The notes: generated by a model from the letters alone, not told the origin. DNA of 64,000 nt from Glutamicibacter halophytocola (GCF_001302565.1 NZ_CP012750.1:3472001-3536000); one strand, 5' to 3'. Shown: positions 1 through 8,854, numbered from the stretch's first letter. A program made the numbers and translations.

Positions 1-973
1 AGGCGCGGATGATCAGCGTAGGTTCCAGCACGAGATGCTCCACCTGCCCGCCGGAGAGCAGGCCAGCGCCGAGCTCGATGGCCAGGCGCCCCATTTCGTC
101 GATGGGTTGCCGCACGCTCGTCAGTCGGGGGTTGAACTGGGCACCCAGCGCCAGCCCGTCGAAGCCAACCACGGAAACATCACCCGGGACGGAAACTCCG
201 AGCGAACCAAGCTCGGAGATCAGTGCGAAGGCGATGGCATCATTCGACGCGATGATTGCGGTGGGACGCTTGGGCTCGTTCATCCATTGCTGAACGATCC
301 CCGGACCGAGTTCTAGGTTCGGATCCGCTTCAAGAACTATCGGGCGTAGTCCGTGCTCGGTGGCAATGTTGTCGTAGGCCTCGCGCCGATCCTGCGCAGT
401 GTACGTGCCAATAATTCCGGGGGCGTAGGCAATTGACTGGTGTCCGAGTTCCAGCAGATGGTCAAAGGCCAGCTGCACGCCCACCCGATTATCAACCGTG
501 ACGGTGGGAATAGTGGGATCACCTTCAACACGGTCAATGACAACAACGCGGTCCCGGAATGCATGGACCTTCAATGTTTCAAGGTCAACACGTGCGGAGG
601 GAGCAACAATGCCAAATGGCGAGTACATGGCGTGCATGGCTGTGAGGTATCCAGCGGTTAAGTCGCTATCGTCTCCAGTGATGCATAGAGCCATCTGGTA
701 TCCGCGTTCCACAGCTGCCGCCGCCGTGGTCCTGGCGAGCTCAGCGAAGAATGGGTTGGTAATGTCTGGCACGATCAGCGGGACTAACGTGCTGGAGCGT
801 CGCCGCAGCGCCTGGGCCACAGGGCTTACCGAATAGCCAAGCTCCGCGGCGACGCGCAGGACATGCTCGCGCGTCTGCTTGCGCACGGCTTCCGGCTTCG
901 AAAATGCGCGGGACACCGTTGAACGGTGGACTCCAGCGGCTTCGGCAACATCATCAATGTTGATTTCACCCAT
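1..973 (-). CDS. LacI-family transcriptional regulator (3' end cut by window)
   Basis: Reading from 973 towards 1 gives an open frame with no stop before the window edge, so the C-terminus is missing. The N-terminus has the LacI helix-turn-helix (DVAEAAG followed by VHRSTVSRAF) and the hinge region. The periplasmic-binding-protein-like effector domain follows, with segments such as VPDITNPFF and SVVGFDGLALG that are typical of sugar-responsive LacI/GalR proteins. It starts one base after the stop of the Gfo/Idh/MocA gene, so the two are one transcription unit. I infer that it controls this locus in response to a sugar or sugar acid. The ligand cannot be told from sequence. Confidence 0.9.
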   Translation of the reverse strand, partial: MGEINIDDVAEAAGVHRSTVSRAFSKPEAVRKQTREHVLRVAAELGYSVSPVAQALRRRSSTLVPLIVPDITNPFFAELARTTAAAAVERGYQMALCITGDDSDLTAGYLTAMHAMYSPFGIVAPSARVDLETLKVHAFRDRVVVIDRVEGDPTIPTVTVDNRVGVQLAFDHLLELGHQSIAYAPGIIGTYTAQDRREAYDNIATEHGLRPIVLEADPNLELGPGIVQQWMNEPKRPTAIIASNDAIAFALISELGSLGVSVPGDVSVVGFDGLALGAQFNPRLTSVRQPIDEMGRLAIELGAGLLSGGQVEHLVLEPTLIIRA

Positions 974-974
974 G

Positions 975-1994
975 CTAAATCGCGTCCTCCCGCTGGTCGT
1001 TCCAAATAATGCGCATGGCCTTAACGAGATCTTCCAGTGTCGGCAGCCCCTCGAATCCCGAGGCGGCAGTCTCATCGACCAGCTTCACAAAATCTGCATA
1101 TAGGGGATCACTATCAACGTCAATGTTTTCTTCATGCGTCCTGCCCTGTTGATCAGTGAATCGCGCGCTTCCGTCGGTGTCGATCGACGCAAAGCCATTT
1201 GCGCCTGCCGCGGTGAAACTGCAATATCTCTTGAGTGGCGAAGACGGGTAGGCGTAGCCAACTTCGATGATGGCTTCACGGCCAGTTGATGAACTGAGCA
1301 CGACGGTCGCATGGTCCTCTACTCGTTCACCGTGCAAATCGCTTGATCGCTTTTGGATTGAACTGACGTCGTGGCCAAGGTGCTGGAGCGCGAGATCCAC
1401 AAAGTGGGGCCCGAGGTTGACCAGGCAACCGCCTCCAGCCTTTGCGGGGTCAAGCATCCAAGGGCTTCCATTATGCAGATAGCGGCTTGATGGTCCTGCA
1501 ATGAATGAAAATCGCTCATAGCTGATCTCGCCAACTTGTTGCAGCCAATTGTCAATGGGTGCATTACGTTGAACCAACGGCACCGTAGCGGCGATGCCCG
1601 CCCGTTGCGCGGCAATAGATATGGCTTCAAGTTCGCCAAGATTAAGACCGGCAGGTTTCTCCACGACGAATGGAACACCGCGCTTGATCAGTTCCATGCA
1701 TACCGCCGCCATCTCGTGGTGCGGGCTGAATACGTAGGCAAGATCGATCCGATCGGCCGACAGCGCTGCTTCCACGCTGGCGGTAATGGGGACTCCCCAT
1801 GACGAAGCGTCGGCCACAGCATCTGGGTCGGAATCCTGAACGGCAACAACCTGGTGCCGCTCAAGCATCGCTTCACGATAGAGCGGGACATGCCAGTGCG
1901 AAGCACCCAAGACTACCGCACGGCGCCTTTCCGGAATTGTTACGGGGCCTTCTGAGGCCACGTTCAACTGACGGGGACTGGATGGACTTGGCAC
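975..1994 (-). CDS. Gfo/Idh/MocA-family NAD(P)-dependent oxidoreductase
   Basis: A 339-residue protein with an N-terminal Rossmann segment (VVLGASHWHVPLYREAM) and the family's EKP signature (VVEKPAGLN near residue 115), which contributes the catalytic lysine. The C-terminal half has GGGCLVNLGPHFVDL, matching the substrate-binding sheet and the usual G-G-x-L-x-D/N-x-G-x-H pattern. Enzymes of this family oxidise or reduce the hydroxyls of sugars, inositols and sugar acids. The GTG start at 1994 has a good ribosome site (AAGGAAG). It leads an operon with the LacI regulator and is divergent from the aldolase gene, so a role in the same sugar-acid pathway is likely. The exact substrate is unknown. 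Confidence 0.88.
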   Translation of the reverse strand: MPSPSSPRQLNVASEGPVTIPERRRAVVLGASHWHVPLYREAMLERHQVVAVQDSDPDAVADASSWGVPITASVEAALSADRIDLAYVFSPHHEMAAVCMELIKRGVPFVVEKPAGLNLGELEAISIAAQRAGIAATVPLVQRNAPIDNWLQQVGEISYERFSFIAGPSSRYLHNGSPWMLDPAKAGGGCLVNLGPHFVDLALQHLGHDVSSIQKRSSDLHGERVEDHATVVLSSSTGREAIIEVGYAYPSSPLKRYCSFTAAGANGFASIDTDGSARFTDQQGRTHEENIDVDSDPLYADFVKLVDETAASGFEGLPTLEDLVKAMRIIWNDQREDAI

Positions 1995-2021
1995 GAATAC
2001 GACTTCCTTGTCTGAATTTCT

Positions 2022-2047
2022 GAGATCGATTGCAGAGATCGATTGCA
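2022..2047. repeat. Tandem direct repeat with ATCGAT core in divergent intergenic region
   Basis: Two exact tandem copies of GAGATCGATTGCA (2022-2034 and 2035-2047) lie between the divergent oxidoreductase and aldolase genes. The core TGCAATCGAT resembles half of a LacI/GalR-type operator with a central CG. I infer a possible binding site for the LacI protein encoded at the left end; slippage duplication is the alternative. Confidence 0.45.
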
Positions 2048-2135
2048 GAAATCATGACACGAGCTCGCCGCACATGTCAACGCTCCGTCAATAGGGGCTC
2101 GCTATGGGTTTGAAAATGGTGTACTTTCTTGTCTC

Positions 2136-2783
2136 ATGTTCCAAAAACTAGACACCCTTGACACCATTCGCGACTCCGGCAACGTCCTCATCGTTCGCCT
2201 GGATACCGCCGAGGAAGCCTTCGATGTTGCCTGCGCAGCGGTCGAAGGAGGCATCCGGGCGCTGGAGATCACCTTGTCGATTCCAGGTGCACTTTCAGTC
2301 ATCGAACGACTCACCAAACGATTTGAATCCCACGACGTCGTCTTCGGTGCCGGCACCGTCCTTGACGGCTACGCAGCTTGGGCGAGCATCCAGGCAGGAG
2401 CCCAATTCCTCGTCAGCCCGAACCTCAATCCAGAGATGATTCGGGTTGCCAACCGATACCAGGTCGCCACGATCAGCGGAGCCTACACTCCGACCGAAAT
2501 ACAAGACACGGCGGAAGCCGGAGCGGATATGGTCAAGCTCTTCCCGACCGAAGCGGGAGGGATTCCGTACGCCAAGTCCGTATTGGCGCCACTGGCACAC
2601 ATTCCCCTCGTACCCGCCGGCGGTGTCACCACCGAAAATGTAGGAGACTGGTTCGCGGCAGGGGTTACTGCGGTCGGCGTCGGAAGCGCTATCACCAAGG
2701 CCGGCCGTCCCGACGGAGACATGTCCAAGGTGACTGCCGCGGCAGCTGACTTCGTCAACGCGATATCCCGCGCCCGGTCATGA
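2136..2783 (+). CDS. eda: KDPG/KHG aldolase family protein
   Basis: A 215-residue class I aldolase, the normal length for 2-keto-3-deoxy-6-phosphogluconate / 4-hydroxy-2-oxoglutarate aldolases. Seen: the catalytic glutamate in RALEIT (E44), the phosphate/substrate loop FGAGTVLD, FLVSPNLNPE, the Schiff-base lysine in MVKLFPT (K134), and the C-terminal phosphate-binding VPAGGV and GVGSAI loops. It cleaves a 2-keto-3-deoxy(-phospho) sugar acid to pyruvate plus an aldehyde. It overlaps the following kinase by 4 bp (ATGA), so the two are translationally coupled, and it sits among genes for sugar-acid uptake and oxidation. The family is certain; the exact substrate (gluconate, galactonate or other) is not. 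Confidence 0.92.
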   Translation: MFQKLDTLDTIRDSGNVLIVRLDTAEEAFDVACAAVEGGIRALEITLSIPGALSVIERLTKRFESHDVVFGAGTVLDGYAAWASIQAGAQFLVSPNLNPEMIRVANRYQVATISGAYTPTEIQDTAEAGADMVKLFPTEAGGIPYAKSVLAPLAHIPLVPAGGVTTENVGDWFAAGVTAVGVGSAITKAGRPDGDMSKVTAAAADFVNAISRARS

Positions 2784-3391
2784 GCGGCAGGAATCCAGCC
2801 CTGCCCACAGCCTATGTCGTAATCGGTGGCGCCGGGTCGGGCAAATCGACAGTGGCCAGGCACATCAGCTCCATCACCGGGGCCGCATATCTCGATAAAG
2901 ACGCCATAGCTTCGCCCCTCGTTGAATTCGCGCTCACTGCATTAGGGCATGACCCGGACGACCGCGAGTCCAACGCGACCTACGTCGAATCGGTCATGCC
3001 TTTGGAGTACCAAGCACTCTTCGCCGTTGCCGCGACAAATCTGGATTTAGGGAACAGCGTTGTCCTCGACGCCCCGTTCGTCGCGTATCTGCCAGACCCT
3101 GAATACCTCGAGAAGTCCATTCTCCAGGCGAACTGGCCGGAGGCCACTATTCGAGTCATCCAAGTTCGAGCTTCCCCGCACGTCGTGAAATCGCGCCTGA
3201 TTCAACGCGGCTACGACCGTGACCGGAAAAAATTGGCAAATTGGGAAGAGTACTGGAACCGTTTTGGCACTTTGTCCTGCGCTTGGCAGTGCGGACGCCA
3301 CGATCGCGTCCTCAATGACAATGAGGGCACGTTCGAGCAGGTCACCGCCATCATCAATGATGATCATCCAACGCTTCAGATCGACGTATAG
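2780..3391 (+). CDS. AAA/P-loop small-molecule kinase
   Basis: A 203-residue protein with an N-terminal Walker A motif (GGAGSGKST) followed by AAYLDKDAIASPL, the arrangement of small P-loop kinases such as gluconate or shikimate kinases. A lid-like stretch (SRLIQRGYDRDRKKL) carries the basic residues expected for phosphate transfer. It overlaps the aldolase stop codon by 4 bp. I infer that it phosphorylates the sugar acid or 2-keto-3-deoxy acid that the aldolase then cleaves, standing in for the usual PfkB-type KDG kinase, which is absent here. A predicted kinase of unknown substrate is the safe reading. Confidence 0.7.
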   Translation: MSGRNPALPTAYVVIGGAGSGKSTVARHISSITGAAYLDKDAIASPLVEFALTALGHDPDDRESNATYVESVMPLEYQALFAVAATNLDLGNSVVLDAPFVAYLPDPEYLEKSILQANWPEATIRVIQVRASPHVVKSRLIQRGYDRDRKKLANWEEYWNRFGTLSCAWQCGRHDRVLNDNEGTFEQVTAIINDDHPTLQIDV

Positions 3392-3412
3392 CGCTAGGTT
3401 CGGCGGTGACCC

Positions 3413-3418
3413 TTGACA
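3413..3418 (+). promoter_or_regulatory. Candidate -35 element of the IclR gene
   Basis: TTGACA is a consensus -35 hexamer 22 bp before the large palindrome. The matching -10 is weak (CATCTT, 3436-3441, 17-bp spacing). The palindrome therefore begins within the -10 hexamer and extends over the expected start point, where a bound regulator would repress. Confidence 0.4.
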
Positions 3419-3439
3419 CAGCTAGAGGGCCATGGCATC

Positions 3440-3474
3440 TTTGTAACAGCGTTACCAAGTAACGCTGTTACAAA
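3440..3474. promoter_or_regulatory. Perfect 16-bp palindromic operator before the IclR gene
   Basis: The left arm TTTGTAACAGCGTTAC (3440-3455) is repeated exactly as its reverse complement at 3459-3474 with a 3-bp spacer (CAA). Each arm contains GTAAC-N3-GTTAC, itself a near-palindrome, so the site offers four half-sites, as expected for an IclR tetramer. It ends 23 bp before the IclR start codon. I infer autoregulation, and possibly control of the downstream permease. Confidence 0.75.
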
Positions 3475-3497
3475 CCCCGAAGGTGAGGAGAGCAAAC

Positions 3498-4295
3498 ATG
3501 GCTTTACTGGACGATGTCTCAAATGCCATCAAGGTACTTGAAATGCTTGCTCCTGAGCCCGAAGGGCTGAGAGTCACCCAAGTGGCGGATGGCCTTGGCA
3601 TCAATAAGGCCATTGCTCATCGGCTACTCGGCGCATTGGTTAACGCAGGGTACGTTGCGCAAGATTCCAGAACGTCCTCCTACGTCGCCACCCATCGCCT
3701 CGGTGCCCTAGGGCTTCGCCAATTATCTTCGTCTGGCGTAGGAACATGGGCCCAACGCACCTTGGATCAACTGGCCGCAGAGTCAGAAGAATTGGTGCGT
3801 CTCGCGGTTTCATCGTCAGGTTCCCTGCAATGGATCGCTAAGGCCCAGGGGTCCAACTCCTCACTTCGTATTGATCCTGTCATGGGTCAAGAAGCGATAC
3901 CGTACGCAACTGCCTCAGGCAAAGCTTGGCTAGCTTCACTCAACAAGGAACGTATCAACCGGATACTTCAAGAACACGGGCTAGTCCCCCAGACCGAACG
4001 AACCGTTACCGATGTCGCTGACATCTTCGACGAGCTTCAAGAGGTTCAGGAAAGAGGATACGCCATGACCTTTGAGGAAATGGACCCCGGCATCAACGCC
4101 GTGGCTGCACCAGTTTTCGGTGCGGGCACTGACGAGGAGGCCACGGGAACGCTCAGTATCGCTGGTCCTTCGATCCGGATGACCCGTACACGCATGGACG
4201 AGTTGGCTCCCGCGCTGCTCGAAGCGGCAAACGAGATAGCTGCAAGCTGGCCCTCTTATGCTTATCTCTCGACAAACGAAGTACTCTCTGCATGA
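3498..4295 (+). CDS. IclR-family transcriptional regulator
   Basis: A 265-residue protein with an N-terminal winged helix (DDVSNAIKVLEML, LRVTQVADGLGINKAIAHRLLGALVNAGYV) and the C-terminal IclR effector domain (AIPYATASGKAWLASL, GYAMTFEEMDPGINAVAAPVF). I chose the ATG at 3498 because GGTGAGGAG lies at the right distance; an upstream GTG at 3483 would bury that site. It stands alone behind a perfect operator, between the aldolase/kinase pair and a permease gene on the same strand. It probably senses an aromatic or sugar-acid intermediate; the ligand cannot be read from sequence. Confidence 0.9.
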   Translation: MALLDDVSNAIKVLEMLAPEPEGLRVTQVADGLGINKAIAHRLLGALVNAGYVAQDSRTSSYVATHRLGALGLRQLSSSGVGTWAQRTLDQLAAESEELVRLAVSSSGSLQWIAKAQGSNSSLRIDPVMGQEAIPYATASGKAWLASLNKERINRILQEHGLVPQTERTVTDVADIFDELQEVQERGYAMTFEEMDPGINAVAAPVFGAGTDEEATGTLSIAGPSIRMTRTRMDELAPALLEAANEIAASWPSYAYLSTNEVLSA

Positions 4296-4476
4296 CTGTT
4301 TAACAGCAGCCATAGTCAATGGATTGAAGCCTCGGCACTTAACGCCTAGCGATCAAATTCATTCTTCCCCCACTTTCCATCCCCTCTTTGGACAACAACC
4401 CGCTTGGGCTTAGCCCTCCCTTCCGCGCGCCTAAAATTCCTGCGCCTTTCTCCAATTCCTATAACAGGAGAGTTCA

Positions 4477-5838
4477 ATGACGACCTCACGCCCCTCTGCT
4501 CAAGGCCTCCCGGCCCTCGACGATAGTGCTCCAGCACCGAAACCGCGTTCCGCGAATCTTCTCGCCGGAACTGTAGGGCACTTCGTCGAGTGGTACGACT
4601 GGTACATCTACGGCCTGCTAGCCGCCATATTCTCCGGTCAGATTTTCCCTAGCGAATCAGCCTTCGCCTCGCTTATGTCTGCACTCTTGACCTACTCGCT
4701 TGGCTTCGTGGTTCGCCCACTCAGCGGCATCATCATTTCACCATTTGCCGACAGGTACGGGCGGCGCCGGATTTTGACCATAGCCATTTCCGGGATGGCC
4801 TTGGGCGCGCTCATCATTGGCCTGACGCCTTCCTTTGACTCCATTGGATACTTGGCACCGATATTGTTCGTGATCGCTAGAATCATGCAGGGAATTTCTT
4901 CAGGCACCGAAATGCAAAGCGCCATCGCTTTCATGGTTGAACATGCCCCTGCAAACCGGCGTGCCCTCTTCGGCTCATTCACCAACGCAGCCAGCGGCTT
5001 CGCTACCCTCTGCGCCACCGGCGCTGCAGCCGCGGTAACGGCAGCGTTCACGCCGGAGGACCTGGCAGCCTACGGATGGAGAATTCCCTTCATCATTGGT
5101 GGGGTCTTCGGCGTGATCGGCCTGGTGCTTCGTGCCAAATCGGACGAGACTCCCGAGTTCGAGGCCAATAAGAATGACTCCGCGGATTCCACAACTGGCA
5201 AGCTGAAAGACCTTTTGCGCAACCACCCTAAGGCGCTCATCCAAACCGCTGCGCTGTCGGCACCGGCAGTTGCCTACTACACGTGGGCTACGTTCCTGCC
5301 AACTTTCGCGAATCTCACCAGTGGTCGCAACCTTTCTGAAACCCTGGCCGGTAGCGTCATCGGACTAGCCTTGTTGGTCATCATCGTCCCATTCTGCGGA
5401 TACTTGTCCGACCGAATTGGACGCCAGAAGATCTTCCCGATCATTGGAGCGAGCGGGATGATCGTGCTGTTCTACCCAATGATGCTTCTTCTGGAAAAAC
5501 CGGGTTTCTGGGTCTACGTGCTTGTCTCGGCCTCCGGCTGGGTCGTGCTCGGAATCTGGCAGGCAATCTATCCGACCATCCAGGCAGAGCTGTTCCCAGC
5601 ATCGGTCCGGGTCTCAGGCATTGGCTTCGCGCACCAGATCGTCATAGCGATTTTTGGTGGAACTGCACCACTTATTGCCACAGCATTCGTGAGCGCTGGA
5701 CATCCAATGCTCGTGGCGGTCTACATGATCGTTGTCGTAGCCATCTGCCTCGGCGTTTACTTCACCCTCCCTGAAACTGGACACCGTTCAGAACGCGCAT
5801 CCGTAGCGGTGAACAGCAAGGAAGCGAACGACCACTAG
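4477..5838 (+). CDS. MFS transporter, metabolite:H+ symporter (MHS) type
   Basis: A 453-residue membrane protein with about 12 helices. The N-terminal GTVGHFVEWYDWYIYG segment and the loop after helix 2 (FADRYGRRRIL) are hallmarks of the MHS branch (KgtP, ShiA, ProP relatives), which imports organic acids with protons. Expression is supported by AGGAG before the ATG. It follows the IclR gene on the same strand and ends at a strong hairpin. In this context it is the likely uptake system for the acid that the aldolase/oxidoreductase locus degrades. The substrate is inferred only. Confidence 0.88.
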   Translation: MTTSRPSAQGLPALDDSAPAPKPRSANLLAGTVGHFVEWYDWYIYGLLAAIFSGQIFPSESAFASLMSALLTYSLGFVVRPLSGIIISPFADRYGRRRILTIAISGMALGALIIGLTPSFDSIGYLAPILFVIARIMQGISSGTEMQSAIAFMVEHAPANRRALFGSFTNAASGFATLCATGAAAAVTAAFTPEDLAAYGWRIPFIIGGVFGVIGLVLRAKSDETPEFEANKNDSADSTTGKLKDLLRNHPKALIQTAALSAPAVAYYTWATFLPTFANLTSGRNLSETLAGSVIGLALLVIIVPFCGYLSDRIGRQKIFPIIGASGMIVLFYPMMLLLEKPGFWVYVLVSASGWVVLGIWQAIYPTIQAELFPASVRVSGIGFAHQIVIAIFGGTAPLIATAFVSAGHPMLVAVYMIVVVAICLGVYFTLPETGHRSERASVAVNSKEANDH

Positions 5839-5856
5839 GATTTGATTCATTATCTT

Positions 5857-5893
5857 CAACAGCCGGACTCTGCACAGCAAAGTCCGGCTGTTG
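5857..5893 (+). terminator. Hairpin terminator after the MHS transporter
   Basis: Perfect 13-bp arms CAACAGCCGGACT (5857-5869) and its complement (5881-5893) around an 11-base loop, 19 bp after the permease stop. There is no clear T-tract, as is common for actinobacterial terminators. It also separates the locus from the convergent kdpE gene. Confidence 0.8.
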
Positions 5894-6299
5894 TGCGATT
5901 AGGGAGTTGCGCCAATTGGACAAGCGCCTCCAGGACTCACACTGCCAGGTTTGCGATGGCTTCCATCTCGAATCACCGGCAGATCGACCTTCATCCGGAC
6001 GCCGGCTACACCGGAATATTCGCCTATTGCTCCATGAACCTAGCTATGGCCAGGTGACTAGCACCAAGGTCGAGCCCCGAATAATCCATGCGCTGTCCAG
6101 GCTGGCGAACATGTCAGGCGCGATCCGCCGGCTGGCCTCAGAGGACGAGTTGGAGAGCGCCGGGGTTCGGGGCTTTATCGGCCGAAATTGCATTCAGGAT
6201 GCCTACTGCACTGATCAAGCCCATGCGATAGGCAATAGTCCACCCCGGCTTGTCTTGCCACGACGCAACATTGCTCTCCTCGGCCGCTATTCTGCCCGC
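5894..6299. other. 406-bp region without a confident gene
   Basis: No ORF here resembles a known protein. On the minus strand, the frame directly after the kdpE stop stays open for about 50 codons (to about 6150), with a protein-like stretch ending near GILNAISADKAP but with no convincing start or ribosome site. It may be a decayed C-terminal extension or a tiny gene. Nothing else was seen. Confidence 0.3.
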
Positions 6300-6983
6300 T
6301 CACGGGGTGAAGCGGTACCCCATTCCCAATTCGGTCAGGAAATAGCGCGGATTCGAAGGCTCGGGTTCCAGCTTGGTGCGCAGCTGCGACATGTAGACCC
6401 GCAGGTAATTCGCTTCCTCGCCGTACTCCGGCCCCCAGACCGTGGTCAGCAGCTCGCTGCGCCCGATCAGCCGGTGCGGGTTGCTGGCCAGCACCTCCAG
6501 CACCCGCCATTCCAGGCGGGTCAGCCGCACCGCTTCGCCGTGGACGGTAGCCGAATGGCTGGACAGGTCAATGCGCAGCCGCCCATCCGAGGTTTCCACC
6601 ACCGCCTGCCCCGGGTCTGGAAGCGCACGGCGCAACGCGGCGCGCAAGCGCGCCAGCAACTCGTCCATGGCAAAGGGCTTGGTGACAAAATCATCGGCGC
6701 CGCGGTCCAGGGCATCAACCTTGCTATGCGATTCGTGCCGGGCCGAGACGACGATAATCGGCACGCTCGACCAGCCGCGGATCCCGTCGATGACCTCTGA
6801 GCCGTCAAGATCCGGCAAGCCCAAATCCAGCAGGATCACATCCGGATGCGCATCGGCGGCCAGCTGCAGGCATTGCAGCCCGGTCGCCGCGTGCAGCGCC
6901 CGGTAGCCCCGTGCCTTGAGATTGACCAGCAGGGCGCGGGCGATCTGCGGGTCATCTTCCACGATCAGTACGGTGGCGCTCAT
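6300..6983 (-). CDS. kdpE: KdpE-like OmpR-family response regulator
   Basis: A 227-residue two-domain regulator. The receiver domain has the acidic pair D10/D11, phospho-acceptor D53 (VILLDLGLP) and K102 (VTKPF). The C-terminal winged helix ends in the characteristic ANYLRVYMSQLRTKLEPEP and GMGYRF segments of KdpE proteins. Its ATG overlaps the sensor-kinase stop (ATGA). OmpR-type regulators bind direct repeats spaced by one helical turn, and such repeats (TTAATGCC, 11-bp period) occur upstream of trkH and of the KUP-like transporter at 14.2 kb. It therefore probably controls potassium uptake, although no kdpFABC is in the window. Confidence 0.9.
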   Translation of the reverse strand: MSATVLIVEDDPQIARALLVNLKARGYRALHAATGLQCLQLAADAHPDVILLDLGLPDLDGSEVIDGIRGWSSVPIIVVSARHESHSKVDALDRGADDFVTKPFAMDELLARLRAALRRALPDPGQAVVETSDGRLRIDLSSHSATVHGEAVRLTRLEWRVLEVLASNPHRLIGRSELLTTVWGPEYGEEANYLRVYMSQLRTKLEPEPSNPRYFLTELGMGYRFTP

Positions 6984-8854
6984 GTTCTTTCCTCTGATAT
7001 CGGCAGGGTGAAGACCATCGTGGCCCCACCTCCAGGGGTGTGCTCGGCATGGACCTGTCCTTCCATGCCCTCGGCCAGGCCCCGGGCCACGGCAAGGCCC
7101 AGTCCCAGCCCGGTGGCGTTATCCCGGTCCCCCTGGCGCTGGAAGGGCCGGAAGATCTGCTCGCGCTGCTCTTGCGGGACCCCTTGTCCGTGGTCGACCA
7201 CCTGGATCTGGACCTCCGTTGGCGTCGGCACCGCGCGCAGCTGCAAGGGGTGCTCCCCGCCGTAGCGCAGGGCGTTCTCCAGCAGATTGGCCAGAACACG
7301 GACCGCCAGCCCGTAGTCGCCGCTGACCTTGGGGCAGCCCGGCGGTATCTGCACCTGCAAGTGGCCGGGGCGGATCTGCGCGGCCAGGTCCCGCACCGCG
7401 GAGGCGGCCAGGTCCTCGACCTGGATGGGGCTGCGATGCACCACCAGTTCCCCGGCCTGGATCCGGCTCATGCTCAGCAGGTCCTCGATCCGCTCGCTGA
7501 GCTGGTCCGCCGATTCCTCGATGGTGGCCAGCAAATCCGCGATGTCTTCTTCGCTGAGCACCACATCCTGCATGCGCAGGCTCGAGGCCGAGGCCTTGAT
7601 CCCCGACAGCGGGGTGCGCAAATCATGGGAGACCGCGGCCAGCAGGGCGGTGCGCATTGCATTTCCGGCGGCCAGCTCCCGCGATTGCAGGCGCACCTCG
7701 GCGAGCTGCCGATGCTGCAGCACCGCGGCAATGCGCCCGGCAAAGGCCTCGAAGACCCCCTGGTCCGATGCTTCCAGCGGAATCCCGTCGATGAGCAGCA
7801 CATGCTCGGCATCCACGGACACGGTGTAGTCGCTGGCGCCGGCCTCGGCGGGCGCGGCTCCGGCCGTGGCCACGGTGCGCGGGGCCTTGGACCCGTCCTC
7901 GCCGCGGCGGGCCAGGGCGACCCCGCGCAGCGAATAGGAGCGGCGCAGCCATTCGAGCAGGGCCGTGACGCTCAGGCCCTCGCGGATCACCCCGCCGGAG
8001 AGCTCGAAGAGCATGTCGGCCTGGTGCCTGGCCCGGCGCGCCTCGGCGGTGCGCCTCGCCTCGATATCCACCACCCGCGCCACCCCGGCAGCGACCAGCA
8101 GGAACAGCCCCAGGGCCACCACGTTGAACGGCTCGTGGATATGCCATTGCCCGGTGGGCGGAGTGAAATACCAGTTCAGGATCGCGGTGCCCAGCAGGGT
8201 GGCGGTGACCGCGGGCCACCAGCCGCCCAGCAGCGCCACGAACACCACCAGGGTCAGCTGGCACAGGAAGTTCAGGGTCAGCAGTTCTCCCTCGCTGCCG
8301 CTGAGCAGGAAGCCCGCGGCCAGCAGGGGTGGCCCGGCGGCAGCCAGGATCCAGCCAGCCAGCCGGCGGCCTGCGCCCAGCGACTGGCGGGCGCGGACAC
8401 CAGGCTCTTCCCCGGTGCCCGGCTTTTCCGGGCGCGCAATCAGCAGGATGACAGGATCGCTGGCCCCATTGGCCTGCCGCAGCAGCTTGAAGGCCAGGCC
8501 CTCGCCGGAAGACTGCGCTCCGGCACCGGCCCTGGGCCCGCCGAGCACCAGGTGCGTGGCCTGGGTGCTCCTGGCGAATCCGAGCAGCGCCTCGGCGATG
8601 TCCTGGCCGAGCACCATATGCCAGGAAGCTCCTGCCTCTTCGGCCAGGGCGCGAAGCCGGTCCAGTTCGCCGTCCGGCTGCCGGGGATCGGCCGCGACGC
8701 CACGCTGCGGGACGTGCACGGCCAGCACCTCGGCCCCGGGCATCCGCGCCGCCTGATCGCAGGCTCGGCGCAGCAGCAGCTCGGACCCGGATCCCCCGGA
8801 GAGCGCCACGATCACCAGCGGCCTGGCTGGCTGCGGCGTTGTCGGCAGTTCCAT
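6980..8854 (-). CDS. KdpD-like sensor histidine kinase lacking the N-terminal KdpD domain
   Basis: A 624-residue membrane kinase. Order of domains: a USP-like domain (about 1-130), a DUF4118 four-helix membrane segment (about 155-260), a GAF-like region, HisKA with VSHDLRTPLS (H410), and HATPase_c with NLLENALRYG, VDHGQGVP and GLGLGLAVARG. Full-length KdpD proteins are near 850-900 residues and begin with a Walker-containing KdpD domain; that domain is absent here. I chose the ATG at 8854 because AAGGAG precedes it; a longer frame to 8881 has no such site. It lies 60 bp downstream of trkH and overlaps kdpE. Confidence 0.88.
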   Translation of the reverse strand: MELPTTPQPARPLVIVALSGGSGSELLLRRACDQAARMPGAEVLAVHVPQRGVAADPRQPDGELDRLRALAEEAGASWHMVLGQDIAEALLGFARSTQATHLVLGGPRAGAGAQSSGEGLAFKLLRQANGASDPVILLIARPEKPGTGEEPGVRARQSLGAGRRLAGWILAAAGPPLLAAGFLLSGSEGELLTLNFLCQLTLVVFVALLGGWWPAVTATLLGTAILNWYFTPPTGQWHIHEPFNVVALGLFLLVAAGVARVVDIEARRTAEARRARHQADMLFELSGGVIREGLSVTALLEWLRRSYSLRGVALARRGEDGSKAPRTVATAGAAPAEAGASDYTVSVDAEHVLLIDGIPLEASDQGVFEAFAGRIAAVLQHRQLAEVRLQSRELAAGNAMRTALLAAVSHDLRTPLSGIKASASSLRMQDVVLSEEDIADLLATIEESADQLSERIEDLLSMSRIQAGELVVHRSPIQVEDLAASAVRDLAAQIRPGHLQVQIPPGCPKVSGDYGLAVRVLANLLENALRYGGEHPLQLRAVPTPTEVQIQVVDHGQGVPQEQREQIFRPFQRQGDRDNATGLGLGLAVARGLAEGMEGQVHAEHTPGGGATMVFTLPISEERT

